From Dendrocalamus latiflorus (taxonomy: Eukaryota; Streptophyta; Magnoliopsida; Poales; Poaceae), in assembly GCA_017311315.1 (NCBI GenBank), contig CM029647.1, forward strand, positions 7,927,077 through 7,991,076: 64,000 bases of DNA, given 5' to 3'. Position 1 is the first letter of the stretch, and each line of letters starts with the position of its first letter. This document shows, in pieces, positions 35,079 to 47,231 of the stretch. The position numbers and the translations under genes are program-made. Below the pieces are notes generated by a model that worked only from the letters and a program-made list of their open reading frames with translations, searched no databases and had not been told where the DNA came from.

Positions 35079-37759
35079 ATATTTTCTCCCGTCTTCTACT
35101 CTCCTCTCCCTTCCACTTCCACCCGGCTCACCAGTCTACGCTCCCACTGCTCCGGCGAAGGCGAAGCGCAGGTCACGCGATGGCGGCGTCGCGGCGACTC
35201 CTCCCCCTCCCACGGCGGCGCTGGAGCAGCTGAGCAGGACCAAGATGTTCGGTGAGCACAACCTCCGCTTCCGCCACCAGAGCGCCACGCTCGGCTGCCC
35301 CATGACCTTCTCCGTCTTCCACGCGCGTGCCCGGTGTCCAACCTCCCCGTGCGTGCTCTCCGCTTGCCTTGGATCCTTCCTACTCTCGGAATCCGATGGG
35401 GGTTGTCGTGCTACCGTGTGGGTGTGCAGGTGCTGTACTGGCTCTCCGGCCTCACCTGCAACGACGAGAACTTCATCATCAAGTCCGGCGCCCACGGCGT
35501 CACGCTCATCGCCCCCGCCCCCGACACCTCCCCACGTACGTCAAACCCCTCTAGTCGCGTTCTATTTCTAGGGTTTATGTCTGTCCGCCACATCCAATTT
35601 GGAGTGGAATACCAGAATGCTGTGGGAAGTGTGGTCGGAGCACAGTAAGGTTAAGATTTTTTTTTTGGCGGAATTTTGGTGGGTTGCGCATTGAGAATTG
35701 GAAGATCTCCCGTGAGAGAGATCTTAGGGTGTGTGCATATATCTCTACTTGTCACGGGCTCACGGCAAATGTTTACATTACATTACCCGCTTGGTTTTGT
35801 CAAATGCTCTGAGATCAGTCAGGGAAGCTGCGACTAACAAGGAGACACTGTGAGCGGTGTGAACTTTGCATGTCAAATTTCCATTGAAAATGACCACCGA
35901 GACCTCCTTTTTGCATCAGGCCAGAGTTAGTTGTTCTACTTCTTTGATATATTTGATGTGTAACTGGTTCCTACGAGAAGTGCTAGGACAAGAATGATAC
36001 TTGTTCTAAGTTATTTGTAAGTAAACTTTTGAACTTGCTGGATCTCATTGGATTGTTGTCGAATGAGATAGAAGGGTTACGATCTGTGTGGACTTAAGGA
36101 TGTACTTATGTATAAAGTGTTGTATGGAGTATGGACTACAGTGTGTCTATGTGATGATTGGTTTGTGCCAATGGTGGCAGTGCATAGTTCTTTTGATACT
36201 CTGCCGATTATTTTTTTTGTTGATTAGGCTTATGTTTGTGTTTGCTGAACAGTGAACACTGGTTCTGAAGTGCAAAACTGAAAGGCAGCATGCAGTCATA
36301 TGTGACGCTAAAACCGACGAAATATTAGTAAATCACACAATGTGGTCTCTTGCACTTATGCGCCTAAGTAGTTTTGGTCTATTTGTTGCTGGATTTGACA
36401 TGCTGATGCTCATGAACTTTAGCCTACTCACACAATATGACTTCGGCCAAATAATCGTGAGTTTGTGGCTTGAGGTTTTGTGCATGCATTTGCAAATGTT
36501 ACCAATCAATATACATTCTGTGTTTCGCACAAAAAAAAGTTGTGTGTGTGTTCTATGCACAACTGTGTATCTGTTGCTTGCATTGGGACTCTTGTCTTAA
36601 CCCAGTTAATGTTTTTGTTTCACCTACTTGTGCTTCCATAGGTTACAGTACTGTGCATTTATGTTTTCTGTAAAGGTGTAGCTTTTGGTATTCTATTCTA
36701 TGATGATCGGTAGACCTCTAGAAGCTCGACTTCTATTTACATGGAAAAGATTTTCCATCAGCTATTCTGAAAGTGAATAAACTGAGCCTTCATGTAGCTA
36801 ACAAATAATCATAGCAGGTTCAACAAGCCTCTGCCACCAGCAGCTTTTGCCCAATGAAATATCATTTGCCCTTGCTAGATCCTTATTTGTGAGGACTTGT
36901 ATTTCTAAAGATCAATTTCATCAAAACAATGCTGCTGGTCTTGGGAGCATAAGGAACAAGAGTTGGGAGCATAAGGAACAAGAGTAAGCACTAAATTGTT
37001 GTCATCTTACTGGCGTGTAATCACATCCACTCAAGCTATTTTGTCTGGTCTTGTTATGGGCCAGGGGACGATGCTAGCAAAAGAGGCCAAAGCAAGATCT
37101 CCCTCCTGTCTAGGGCATTTATCAACTGTACCTTTGGTTTCTTGTTTTAGACCTAGTTCAGCAACAAGAGATTCAGCCTACGTATGGGGATAGTTAGTGA
37201 ATAAATTAAGATCATTCTTGCTTGATTATCATATTCCTGACATCCTTTAATCACCAAAGTATTTGTTTCCTTTTACTAGCAACTGATTTGTGAAATGTTC
37301 AATTTGATGTTCAATTTGATCTCACCTCGGTTTCTCTTTTTTCACCTTTTTTTAATGGAGAACACAGTTTATATGGATCTTAGTCCTTTTGTTGGTTTTA
37401 TTTTGTTGTTTCAAACCAGTTCTTTTCTGATCACTCTTTTTCTTTGGTTTCTTGCAGGTGGGCTAAATATAGAAGGAGAGGCGGACAGTTGGGATTTTGG
37501 TGTTGCTAAGGATTGTAACTAAGACAATCTTGTTGTACCATTTGCATGTTATACCACATACAAACTCGGCGACTTCTATTGGAGTCTATAACTTACCGCA
37601 TGATCTCCCTCTGCCATAAATAAACGGAATCTTAATTTATTCACTCATAACTGTCAGGTATTTCCTTGAAAGCTTTTCAATAGTTGTACAATATTGTAAG
37701 ATCTGCTCTGCAAACTCCGCTTAGTTATTATTGTGTTTGTTGTAGACAATCCGATTCAA

Positions 37760-37984
37760 CATACTTGGCACTCCTGACTTTTCAACTTTGACTCTTAATT
37801 TTATACCATTACATTTATAAAATGCTGTATAAGCACAATATTATGAAAGTATTTCTTGCAACAAATCTAACAATACCATTTTAATACGACCAATCTAAGT
37901 ATTTAGATAAATATTGTTCATCAAAGATTACGAAGTTTGACTGATCAAAGTCAAGAGTGCTAAGTATTTTGAAATGGAGGGATT
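37760..37984. mobile_element. Degraded Stowaway-like MITE
   Basis: AT-rich segment with the ACTTTGAC...GTCAAAG inverted core found in Stowaway elements, ending TTTTGAAATGGAGGGATTAA. The left terminus is decayed and no clear TA duplication was fixed. It lies in intron 3 of the SFGH pseudogene. Confidence 0.4.
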
Positions 37985-40381
37985 AATACTTTTTGTTAAT
38001 TGCTGTTTAAAATTTACACACATAATTGATATTTTCCACAACTTTATTTTACAGAATGTCTTGTACAGTTGTACATTTCCAATAGCCTTTCTATCCAAAG
38101 GATTAACCGAGAGTTCTAGGATCAAAATACAGCTTCTAAACTATGCTTGAAAAGAAATCAAAGTTACAAAATGTCTGCCTATAGTTAATAGATTAGTTTT
38201 GGTGCCAGGCTTACTTGTTAGAACCATGGTTACCAGGAGATAAACTGAGGTCAGTTCTAGGATTCACCTACTCTGAACTATTTGGATTTCAAAATAAGGC
38301 TACTTTACCAACACTGAAACTACCACATGCATATCACATATTCGTGCTATATTAGTCCATGAAAGATCCTACCACATGTAATCTCGTGTTGAGTCACTGA
38401 GAAAGTAACTGTTTAATCAACATACAGAACACTAGGACTAGTCATTTCCATTTTCGTATTGATTGGGCACAGCTCATCCGGACAGCAGCCTGATTGTCAT
38501 AGAAAATATGCACTTTATATCAACCACCAATGACCCCTCCAGCAATATTTTATATTCCTAACCATGCAAAACACGATACATATATATCTAGTCATCTAGT
38601 GGTTTAGACCCTTTTTTCCCCATTTATCAATTAGTATGATCTGACAACATGGTCGTCCTTTGTTAACCTGCTAATTCAAACACCACCTACTATTTACCTA
38701 TGTGGATTTGACACTCACAGTTTGACAAAAAGAAATATTATATCATTATGTGGGCAATATTTTTTTTGTCTTGACAACTTGACCTATGTATGATCATGAA
38801 TTCATGATGATGCAATAACTGAGTACATATTACTGTTTGGTCATGATATTATTTTATTATCGAATTTGTGAAGTTCGTCTATGCTTTCCCAATAAGGAGG
38901 CTTCACAAGTTTTAAAGCAATAAGGTAACAATGGAGGCACTGGTTTTCTCCAGTCGAACGTGCAGCTGATTTACATTCTGTCTCAACATTCTCTGGAAGA
39001 GTATAGAAGCACCACTTGAAGTTTGTATTGTAGTATGTTGAATGGACTTTCGTCTCTGTGTCCATAGTTAAATGTGCTTAACATTTCTATTTTCACTATT
39101 TGTGAGTAGGTGCTGGATTTTATCTAAATGCAACAAATGAAAAGTGGAAAATTTGGTGCATGTATGACTATTGTGAAGGAGCTGCCAAAAGTTTTAAGTG
39201 AGAACTTTGAACAGCTAAACACCTGACAGGCCTCAATTTTTGGGCATGGGAGGGCACGGTGCACTGACAATCCACTTGAAAAACACTGACAAATACACGG
39301 TACTATTTAATGTCATTTGTTAAAAGCCTAAATTTGGAAAGCCCTTTCTGTGAACCCTTTTCAAATTAAGAAGGTTTGCTACTAAGTTTGTGCTCCACTG
39401 CTCCTAGGTTGTATACTTTGTAGGAACCTTTGTAGTTGTTGACATCCATAAGAGTTTGCATCAAAATCTCACTTGGCATTGTGTATTTATCTTGCATTTT
39501 CAGTCGGTGTCTGCATTTGCTCCAATTGCCAACCCAATAAACTGCCCCTGGGGTCAGAAAGCAGTCTCAAACTATTTGGGCACAAGTAAATCAGAGTGGG
39601 AGGTAACCCCCTCCCATTCCTCTGTGCGTGCGTGTGTGTGGCGTATGTGCGTGGCTGTTCACTTGTTTGAACCAGATATATTAAGTACTTAATAGTGCCT
39701 GCAACCTGCTTGCTTAAAAAGTGCAACAGGGTTTCCCCTCCTATCCTAATTGACCAGGTATGATGTGACCATGGATTGAATAATGCCCCATCTCTGCTTT
39801 CAGGCTATTACTATCCCAGCATGTTGTTTTCATTCTATATTGTTGGAAAATGGAAGGAACTATTGCTTGTTTTACATAAAACAATTCTTGCAAGTCATGA
39901 TTCAAGTGTGGTGATATAGGAACATATGACCGATTCACCCATTGCCATGCAAGTATTTTTACAGGGCAATCAGGCAACTAGTCATCTCCTTGGCCATGCA
40001 CAATAGTTGGAACAATTCATTGAAAGTACTAGCCAGAAGGACCTCTAGTGAGCTATTTGTGATGAAATGATAGAGTCATCCTCCTAGATGATAGACAAAT
40101 GATGGGTTAATTATAATGGGGGTCCCTGGAATAATTTTAAATGAGTTGGTATCTGGAAGACTGAAGCCCATTTTCTTGGTTATGTCTGCAGTGCATGATG
40201 GGTACAGGCATTTTGATAGTTTTCTGCACTGTGGATATGATTAGCTCCATAAGTGATAAGCCTCAACTGGTTAAGTTGATTAGCATTGGTAGAAGTCCAC
40301 TACATCTTCAGTAAGCAGAGTCTATCAAGGTCATGGTGCAGTATCGCTGTACTTGTAAAAGAAGATCTGTCGTTGTAGCGT

Positions 40382-40537
40382 CCTTTTGCCTGTCAGGTTG
40401 GCAAAAGATTATACTGTGGATTGTGAAATGTGCCGCATTATTCTTCTTCAACTCAACCGCCCTTTTGCCTGTCAGGTTGGCAAAAGATTATACTGTGGAT
40501 TGCGAAATGTGCCGCATTATGTCTTCAACTCAACCGC
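40382..40537. repeat. 79-bp tandem duplication with internal hairpin
   Basis: Two copies starting CCTTTTGCCTGTCAGGTTGG at 40382 and 40461 differ at a few bases. Each contains CTTTTGCC and GGCAAAAG as an inverted pair. It lies in the last intron of the SFGH pseudogene. Confidence 0.8.
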
Positions 40538-41209
40538 CTGTAGGGTTTATTATAAAAGATGATAGGTTTTGATTGAACAAGGTGAAAGTACAGGGCCCTA
40601 AAGAGTAGGCGTTGGCTTATTGCACAAGAACTGTTTCTGATAGATTTCAGAGCTTCACTATCATTCATCACCACACAGTGTGTTGCTATTTGCAAAACTG
40701 TCTAATTTGTGGTAAGGCTGCTGCATCTTCTGTTCTTAATTTGTTCTATCAGAAATGAAGGTAAAAAGAAGTCAATTCTGTAAAACCACTTATCTGCTAC
40801 GTTATTTTTGTGAATTTGAGTAGGGAGAGGATGACAAGTTACTGGCTTAACAGCTGCTACCTCGCAACTTTGAGGCGTGCAAGGCTGTGGGAGCTCCCCT
40901 GATCCTCCGCAGGCACAACCTGGATACGACCTTTCATTGCCACATTCATCACATCGCTCACCATGCTCAGGTTCTCAAGAGCGCCTGAATGCTAAGTCAC
41001 CTGTAGTGAAGCAATCGAGAGAAATGGGGAGGCAGCGGTGTTGTTTCAACGCGTCTGCTTCCAATCTATAGTATTATCTGTCTATGCTGACATCTTTGCG
41101 GTCCTTTGTTAGCCTGAGGTGAACAATATGTCCAGCTGCAAATGAGATGAAAGATTTGGTTTTGCAGGCTCTTCCAGTACAATGGGGTCTTGATATTGCA
41201 TCTTAGGTG

Positions 41210-41490
41210 GTGATCGGTTCGGCTGAAAGCCTCATGGCTTTTGGCTGAAAACACTGTAGCTGGCTGAAAAAAGCACTGTAGCTGACAGAGGTTTATTTAC
41301 CATAATTAAATTTTAAAAATTTAAAAATAGAAAAAACATATTAGCCCATCACGTATAATGTAAACAAATACGAGGAAAAAAAGAACCGGTAAAAAAACTC
41401 AAAAAAAAAAAGCCAAAAGTTCAGAAAAAGACGAAATTTATAAATAGTGCAAAAATAAGCTGAAGCCAGAAACTGAAGCCATATTGATCA
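41210..41490. mobile_element. MITE, GTGATC family, copy 2
   Basis: Related along its length to the elements at 23242-23503 and 62657-62926 (shared AAAGAACCGGTAAAAAA and AGTTCAGAAAAAGACGAAAT). The left part carries an extra duplicated ACTGTAGCTG segment, and the right end has decayed from GATCAC to GATCA. Confidence 0.7.
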
Positions 41491-44400
41491 GGGCAAGCGT
41501 GCCTTCGCTGTCCTTTACTATGTAGAATTATTGACCTGATGCAACGATTTCTGGAGGTAGAATTATTGGATATGCGCTATTGACTCTTCAATACTTGTAC
41601 AGGGGAGCAAATCATAGGATGATAGATTGATAGCGCAGACGAAGACCAGTTTAGCAAGTCGTAGTTTATATCAATGTCATCCTCGTCGGTATCTTGTTAC
41701 GTTGCCCCTTCGTGTTGTCCTTGGTTGTTCTTGTGTGGTTACCCTTGTTGCAACATGCATTTGTTTCTTTCTTCGCCGTCGCCACAGCTCCAGCTTCTCG
41801 GCTGCAGCCATAACGAAGATGCCAACAGGGTCGGTCTCGGTTACTGTCTCGGCAGAAATCTAATTGAAGCTGAAAGCCTAAGATCTAGCTCGATGCAAAA
41901 TTCAGAGAAATCGTTTTGGCATACGTCCATGTGTGAGGTGCTGTGTTTCACATTTGACACATTTAGCACATATTCCCAAATGTGGTCAAGCCTCTGCTGT
42001 AGTGCAGCCTGAATGCAATTGGACGCCGCGACCACATCGATCACAGTACCTAAGCAAGATATGTCCGGCCAGGTACGGCCAGATTTCGTTCAACGATTCT
42101 CGGGACCGAGCTAATTGAGCTACTCGCCCCTCTCCTCTCGCCACGGCTCGCCGGCCTCGCCGTTGTCCATGCTTCTGGACCCCGGTCCTTTCGTGGACCG
42201 GGAGCCCCGCATATCTTAGGTTCTTCATCGAGGGAGAATGGTTGGTTAGCGCAGCTATCCATGTAATGTACCGACGTATGCATCGGTGAGATCACAATGG
42301 ATCGGTTCAGGACAAAGAGTGTAAATACATCTTTAATTTCTTTCCCTGTCAGGGTATCAGATTCATGGATCTCGTATCACGTGAAGAGGATTTTTTCCAC
42401 ACATCAAGCTCAGATGAGCCTCTTTTTCTACGCTTTTTCCTATGCAATGGCAAGGTGGTCCGTGTATTTGCGTTTGTAGAACTGTTTCTGTGGCTAAAAT
42501 TATTTCAAAGTTTGTACTAACAAATGATATAACTTAGGGTCTATCCATATTTGTTTCTTATTTTGGTTTCTGCTTTCAGAAGCAGAAACCAATACGAACG
42601 CTCTAGTTTTTATAAGTCGCTTCTATCACATGCAAATATTCATCAAACACTATTTTTCGTTTTCACATATTGTAACATACTTTGTATTCTATTATATCAC
42701 AATTTCGTAAGTCGCATAGTGATTCAAATATTGTACTGCCTTTCATTACATCATCTTTCTTACATAATATACTAATATTCATCAGTCACTACTATTCACC
42801 AGCCGTTTCTATCAATCACTTCTAATAGCCACTATTATTCATCATCCGCAATCAAAATCCATTAGCAAAAGCCAATATGAACATGCCCTAACTTTAGAAT
42901 ATATTTACGTATCTTGTAACCAATTTAGATTTTTAAGATATCGTAAATATTGAAAATAACAATAGAAGTTTGGAAGAAAATATAGCTTAATGTTGGACCA
43001 GTATGACAATAGACGGAGATGAATGATGCCTTTAAATTTTTCTCCAAGTATTCGTCGATTTTCATTCCAACAGCTATAAGAAGTTATGAAGATTAAGAAA
43101 CCCAAAATACGAAATTCCCATCGCTACAGTAAATTCAGCTCGGTAAACAGAAAAAATAATATTATTTCAAATCCAAAAATCCATATAGCTTTTGATCCGT
43201 ATGTCCAAAAGACTTGAAACTTGAAATAGAGCTAGATTATAATCTTAAAAAGCTATCCCAACCAAAAATATTGAAAAAACTTAAGAGAACTATGACCTTT
43301 TGGTTTGTGAAGCTTTGCTGCACTAAAACCGAGCAAAATCACAAATTGAGCAAACTCTCAAATCAAGGCTTTAAATCATTTGAAATTTGGTATGCATCTT
43401 TTCTAGGATGTCAGAAATCTATTCCAATCAACGATAAAAAAATCATTGACAAAATTTTGACTTTTTTGTTTGAATGAATGTGCACTAAAATTGGGCAAAA
43501 ATAAAAAACGGTAAATATGACTTGCTCATGGGTGAATGTTGACCAGGATGGCTCTAAATGTATTTCCACATATCATAATAAGCTAGAACAACCAAGGAAT
43601 CAAGGCAAAAACAATAAGATCAAGATATCACTCGGAGATGCCAAATCAAGCAAAAACCAGTCAATTTTAAGAATTTGCCAAACATGATATCTAGATAGAT
43701 GTGAATTAATTTCCAAGATATATCTCTATCACTTAATCATCATTGGTATCCAGCCAGATCAAGAAAGGAAGAGGCAATATCAAAACCAACCAAAACAAGA
43801 GCAAATCAACCAAAACAAGAGAAATTCATGAGAGATAAATAAAGTTGATATATTGCTACTTGAGGATGAAGGTTTTACAGCTGCTCTACATAGAAAATAA
43901 GGAAGCACATCACAACACTAACACTTCTCAAATCTCAACCTTAAAATACTTAGCTTCAATAAGTAAAGTTAGACTGGTTGGATGGTTAACTTGCAAATCT
44001 CCATCCTAACCTGTTAAGTAAAGAAGACAATCAGCCCCATTTAACGCTAATGGATACTATCCACTTAACACAAATGGGGGAAATATGTTAACTCACACAC
44101 AACACGGACTTTACTCACACACTACACTTATACACTCTTTTCAAAGCATATAAGCCCAAAGTCACAAGTTCTTAGCCTTTGATCCACTTGATCATCTTAA
44201 CTCCTTGACCTAAACCATTTTTTCAAGCACTGCTCAAGCGTTGTGGTTTTCATCCAAGCTAGTTTCCGGTATTTTAGTAAATTTATGAAAATACACTTTC
44301 TTGATCTGGTCTTCATCTTCCATTGCAATCAATCACCATACTTATCACGTGTCGACAATTCTCTTCTATTCCAGTTTCGCTGGACCACACCTCACTTGGA

Positions 44401-45544
44401 CCGACCAAGTCACATAGTGCAACCCGTTGCTCAAACTTCCCTTCAATATTTCTCGCCTTCCTTGTGCCATGCTTGAGCTAAGCCATCTCACCCGGTGTCC
44501 TTAACTGTTCTGGTCCTCAGCTCCTCCATGTGTGTTGGCCCGATCTTTGCCATTAACCATGGTTGATTCCAAGTGCCCTTGTAGATCCAAAGGCTAAAAA
44601 ATTATTTTCGGACATAAGTTCTTTATAGCTTGACCCACGTTAACTGAAATATACATCATACCATATGTATGCACTGACCTAAGTCAAACCAAATCAACTT
44701 ATGACTCGAATTTTCCAAAATCATCCATTTTGGTTGAAGCAACACAAGCTAGTTGGTCAGACCGTTGTCTCCGCAAATTATCCAGAAAAATCTGTAAATT
44801 TACAAATTCTAAATTTTTTACTTATCTAAAATGATAATGGTTCATCACAACAAAATTCTGTAACTTATCACATGGTCCTCACTTGAGAAATATAATTTAA
44901 GTATAAGCTTGGATGAAAGAAAATCATTAAGCATAATAAGTTGATGTTCTTATAAACGTAACTGCGCTCCATCACATATGAATAATGTAATTGCATATGA
45001 CTATTTTTTTCTCTGTTAGTTACTCTTTTTAGAAATGTATATATGCACATGTACCTCTATTTAATCTAAGTAATACATTAATTATATATGTGGCAAACTA
45101 TCTTATTATCTCACATGTTATTAGAGTACCTTGCTTATGAATACACCAATGCACCATGGACGACCTACTTTGAACTTATCTTCCCTCACATGATGGCTGC
45201 CCGCCGAACTGTATGTCTTCTAGCTCTTCTTGCTGCCACAGCTTTTCTGCTTCAAACTCAATTCTTAATCCATATCTCATTGTTGCCACTCCTTTCAATA
45301 CAATATTGTATCACATAGTCATCTTATGCTTCTCTCTAATTATTGCTTAACGCTCTTCGTTGCGGCATCAAACACACAATACACATGCACCTGTCTCTGA
45401 TCCTTGCTGGGGACACCCATCATGCTCTCTTCGGTGGCCCCGAGCCTAATCTCTACGATTGCGCTATCTCTAGTCTGGGCTATTTGCTCATTTACTTCTG
45501 TACGCCCGTGCTTCTATTCATACGGATGCATACATGTATATATG
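41491..45544. other. No gene identified; AT-rich with possible old element pieces
   Basis: Apart from the MITE at 42537-42888, no domain was recognised. At 45193-45320 a short frame starting MMAARRTVCLLALLAATAFL looks like a signal peptide but ends after about 42 residues, with no cysteine pattern or partner exon. At 41620-42240 several overlapping open frames exist on both strands without recognisable family motifs. Confidence 0.4.
42537..42888. mobile_element. Probable 352-bp MITE
   Basis: Terminal inverted similarity GGGTCTATCCATATTTG versus GGGCATGTTCATATTGG (right end inverted), with an AT-rich interior. The flanks are CTTA and TAAC, so the target duplication is unclear. Confidence 0.5.
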
Positions 45545-45571
45545 CATACTGTTGTGGTTACAGACCAACCT

Positions 45572-46906
45572 CGGCCCCCTTCCCACGATGTGGGGGTCGG
45601 TCCTTGAAGGGCGTCTCCGATACCAAGGACATGGCGGACCTTGCGTGGTCTGCGCTGGTGACGCCGGGGCTTGCGCCTGTCCCCCGGCGAGCCTTCCTGC
45701 TCCCCGGGGCTGTTGCTTCTGGGAGTGGCCTCCCGGGATTGTCGACTGCGGTCCTGCTGCGGGGAATCACCACCCACCTTCTCGCATGGCGAGTGCTTTG
45801 CTTGGGCGAGGTCGGGGGCGGGGGTGTTGCGTCTTCGCGCATCTTCCTCGGCCCATGCATACCCTTCCATCTTGTCGAAGAGCTTGGCGACCGTCCTGAT
45901 AGGCTTGCGTGCGTTGTACTCGGCCATCGGGCCCGGGCGAAGGCCCTGTATGGCTGCATTGACAACGGTGGTTTCATTGACGTCTTTGACTTGACAACGT
46001 ATCTTCGCGAAGCGTTTGAAGTAGTCCCGGAGCTTCTCCGAAGGTTTCTGCTTCACGGCGAAGAGCTGGTCCGCGTCGACCCGCTCGACATAATTTCCTT
46101 AAAAGATGTTGTGAAGGCGGTCGCGGATCTGCTTCCACGCGTAGATGGAGTTTGGCTCTATGGTAAAAAACCAGGAGAGCGCCGCTCCTTGCAACGTGAG
46201 GGGGAGTCCCTTCGCCTTTGTGGTGTCATCTCCGCCCGCGGCCTCGATTGCGGTTTCGTACACGCGCACGAACTCGCGGGGGTCCGTGTCGCCTTTGTAG
46301 GGCTCGATGACACTGGGAATTTGAAGTCTTCGGGCCACGCCGCCTGCTGTAGTCCTGCCGAAAGCGGGGACTCTGGATCGACGCGTTGCAGTGGCATGCG
46401 GCTGGATATGGGGGCGTCGCGGCTATCCACCCTTTCCGGCATGGGCTCTGGCGCGACCACTGGCGTGGCCTGCTGGCTCTGAGCCTCTTGTATGTCTCGG
46501 ACAGCCCCACGAAGATCCCCTAGCTCCTGCTGGAACGCTTTAAGGGCCGCCAGCAGGGCGCTTTCCACCGCCTGGGCGGCGAGGTTGGTTGTCGTCGCGC
46601 CGGTGGCGGGGTTGGTCGCCACAGCTCCAGCGGCGGGGTTGGTCGTCGCAGCGCCAGCGGCGGGGTTGTTCGTCGCAGCACCGGCGGCGGGGTTGGTCGT
46701 CGCAGCGCCGGGGGCGGGGTTGGTCGTCGCAGCGCTAGCGACGGGGTTGGACGTTGCAGCGCGAGCGTCGATGTCCTCGACCACCGCGCCTGCGTCGTCA
46801 CCCGCGCCCGCAACAGCTGATGCCGAAGCCCTGGTACCCATGCACGCTCCGACCCGGCCGCCCTCTTGCCCTTCGCCACCGTCGACGAAGCTTTTTTCGG
46901 TGCCAT
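45572..46906 (-). pseudogene. Broken retrotransposon gag
   Basis: Minus-strand reading begins MAPKKASSTVAKGKRA at 46906, shifts frame into an Ala/Asn/Pro repeat region, then continues as the retrotransposon_gag (capsid) domain: VIEPYKGDTDPREFVRVYE, LQGAALSWFF, WKQIRDRLHNIF, a stop codon, then KPSEKLRDYFKRFAKIRCQV and AIQGLRPGPMAEY. At least one in-frame stop and two frame changes break it. No zinc knuckle, protease or RT follows. Ty3/gypsy type by capsid motif. Confidence 0.8.
46590..46760 (-). repeat. 30-bp tandem repeat within gag
   Basis: About six copies of a unit containing GGGGTTGGTCGTCGCAGCGC, encoding 10-residue AAxGAATTNP-type repeats on the minus strand. Confidence 0.8.
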
Positions 46907-46957
46907 CCTTCTTCGGACTTCAGGCTTGCCCTTGTCCTCCCCACGGACGGCGCCAAC

Positions 46958-47214
46958 TGTTGTGGTTACAGACTAAACAGAGAGAGATGGTAGTGGAGAG
47001 TTGGGAGTAAGTGACAGTAATGGCCTGCCCTCCCCCGTGGCCTGTATTCCATATATATACACACACACACACACATGGGGAGTGCTTTTACAAATATACC
47101 CTTACATCTGAGTTTCCCCTTCAGGGGCACTTATGTCATTACACATGGCCTATTCTGGGCCTTACAACCTTCTACCAGGCCTGCTGGGATTAGGTGGGGG
47201 CCACCCCTACAACA
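46958..47214 (-). repeat. LTR of the 45.5-47.2 kb element
   Basis: 257 bp, TGTTGTGGTTACAGACTAAA to CACCCCTACAACA on the plus strand, with a (CA)n run at about 47060-47075 next to TATATATA. Confidence 0.85.
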
Positions 47215-47231
47215 CATACATAATGTTAGAA

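Larger units (their letters stand above)
35180..40988 (+). pseudogene. S-formylglutathione hydrolase (esterase D) pseudogene, introns retained
   Basis: Seven exon remnants in order: 35180-35348 (LEQLSRTKMFGEHNLRFRHQ), 35430-35535 (VLYWLSGLTCNDENFIIKSG), 37458-37505 (GLNIEGEADSWDFGV), 39110-39299 (AGFYLNATNEKW), 39504-39602 (SVSAFAPIANPINCPWGQKA), about 39730-39757 (PPILIDQ) and about 40824-40988 (EACKAVGAPL...IAHHAQVLKSA). The functional enzyme hydrolyses S-formylglutathione to glutathione and formate in formaldehyde detoxification. Damage seen: frameshifts near the ATG and before SNLP in exon 1, loss of about six residues and gain of two in exon 2, the exon 3 donor changed from GT to CT, a 2-base loss after MYDY in exon 4, deletion of bases covering the nucleophile Ser in the GHSMGG motif, and frame breaks and small deletions in exon 7. 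Retained introns show a DNA-level duplicate, not a processed copy. Confidence 0.9.
45550..47214 (-). mobile_element. Internally deleted gypsy-type LTR retrotransposon
   Basis: The element is flanked by the 5-bp target duplication CATAC (45545-45549 and 47215-47219). In minus orientation: 5' LTR 47214-46958, primer-binding-like GTTGGCGCCGTCCGTGGGGA at about 46957-46938, a broken gag, then directly the last roughly 20 bases of the 3' LTR (rc of TGTTGTGGTTACAGACC). Pol and nearly all of the 3' LTR are missing, although the outer terminus and duplication are intact. The LTR ends match those at 12075-12356 and 15361-15634. Confidence 0.8.

Noticed and set aside
45193..45320. Signal-peptide-like frame MMAARRTVCLLALL as a secreted peptide gene
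   Set aside because: It ends after about 42 residues, has no cysteine pattern or downstream exon, and lies in transposon-rich DNA.
45343..46482. 379-codon plus-strand open frame at the gypsy element
   Set aside because: It lies antisense to the recognisable gag capsid reading; Arg/Leu/Gly-rich shadow of GC-rich DNA without a family motif.
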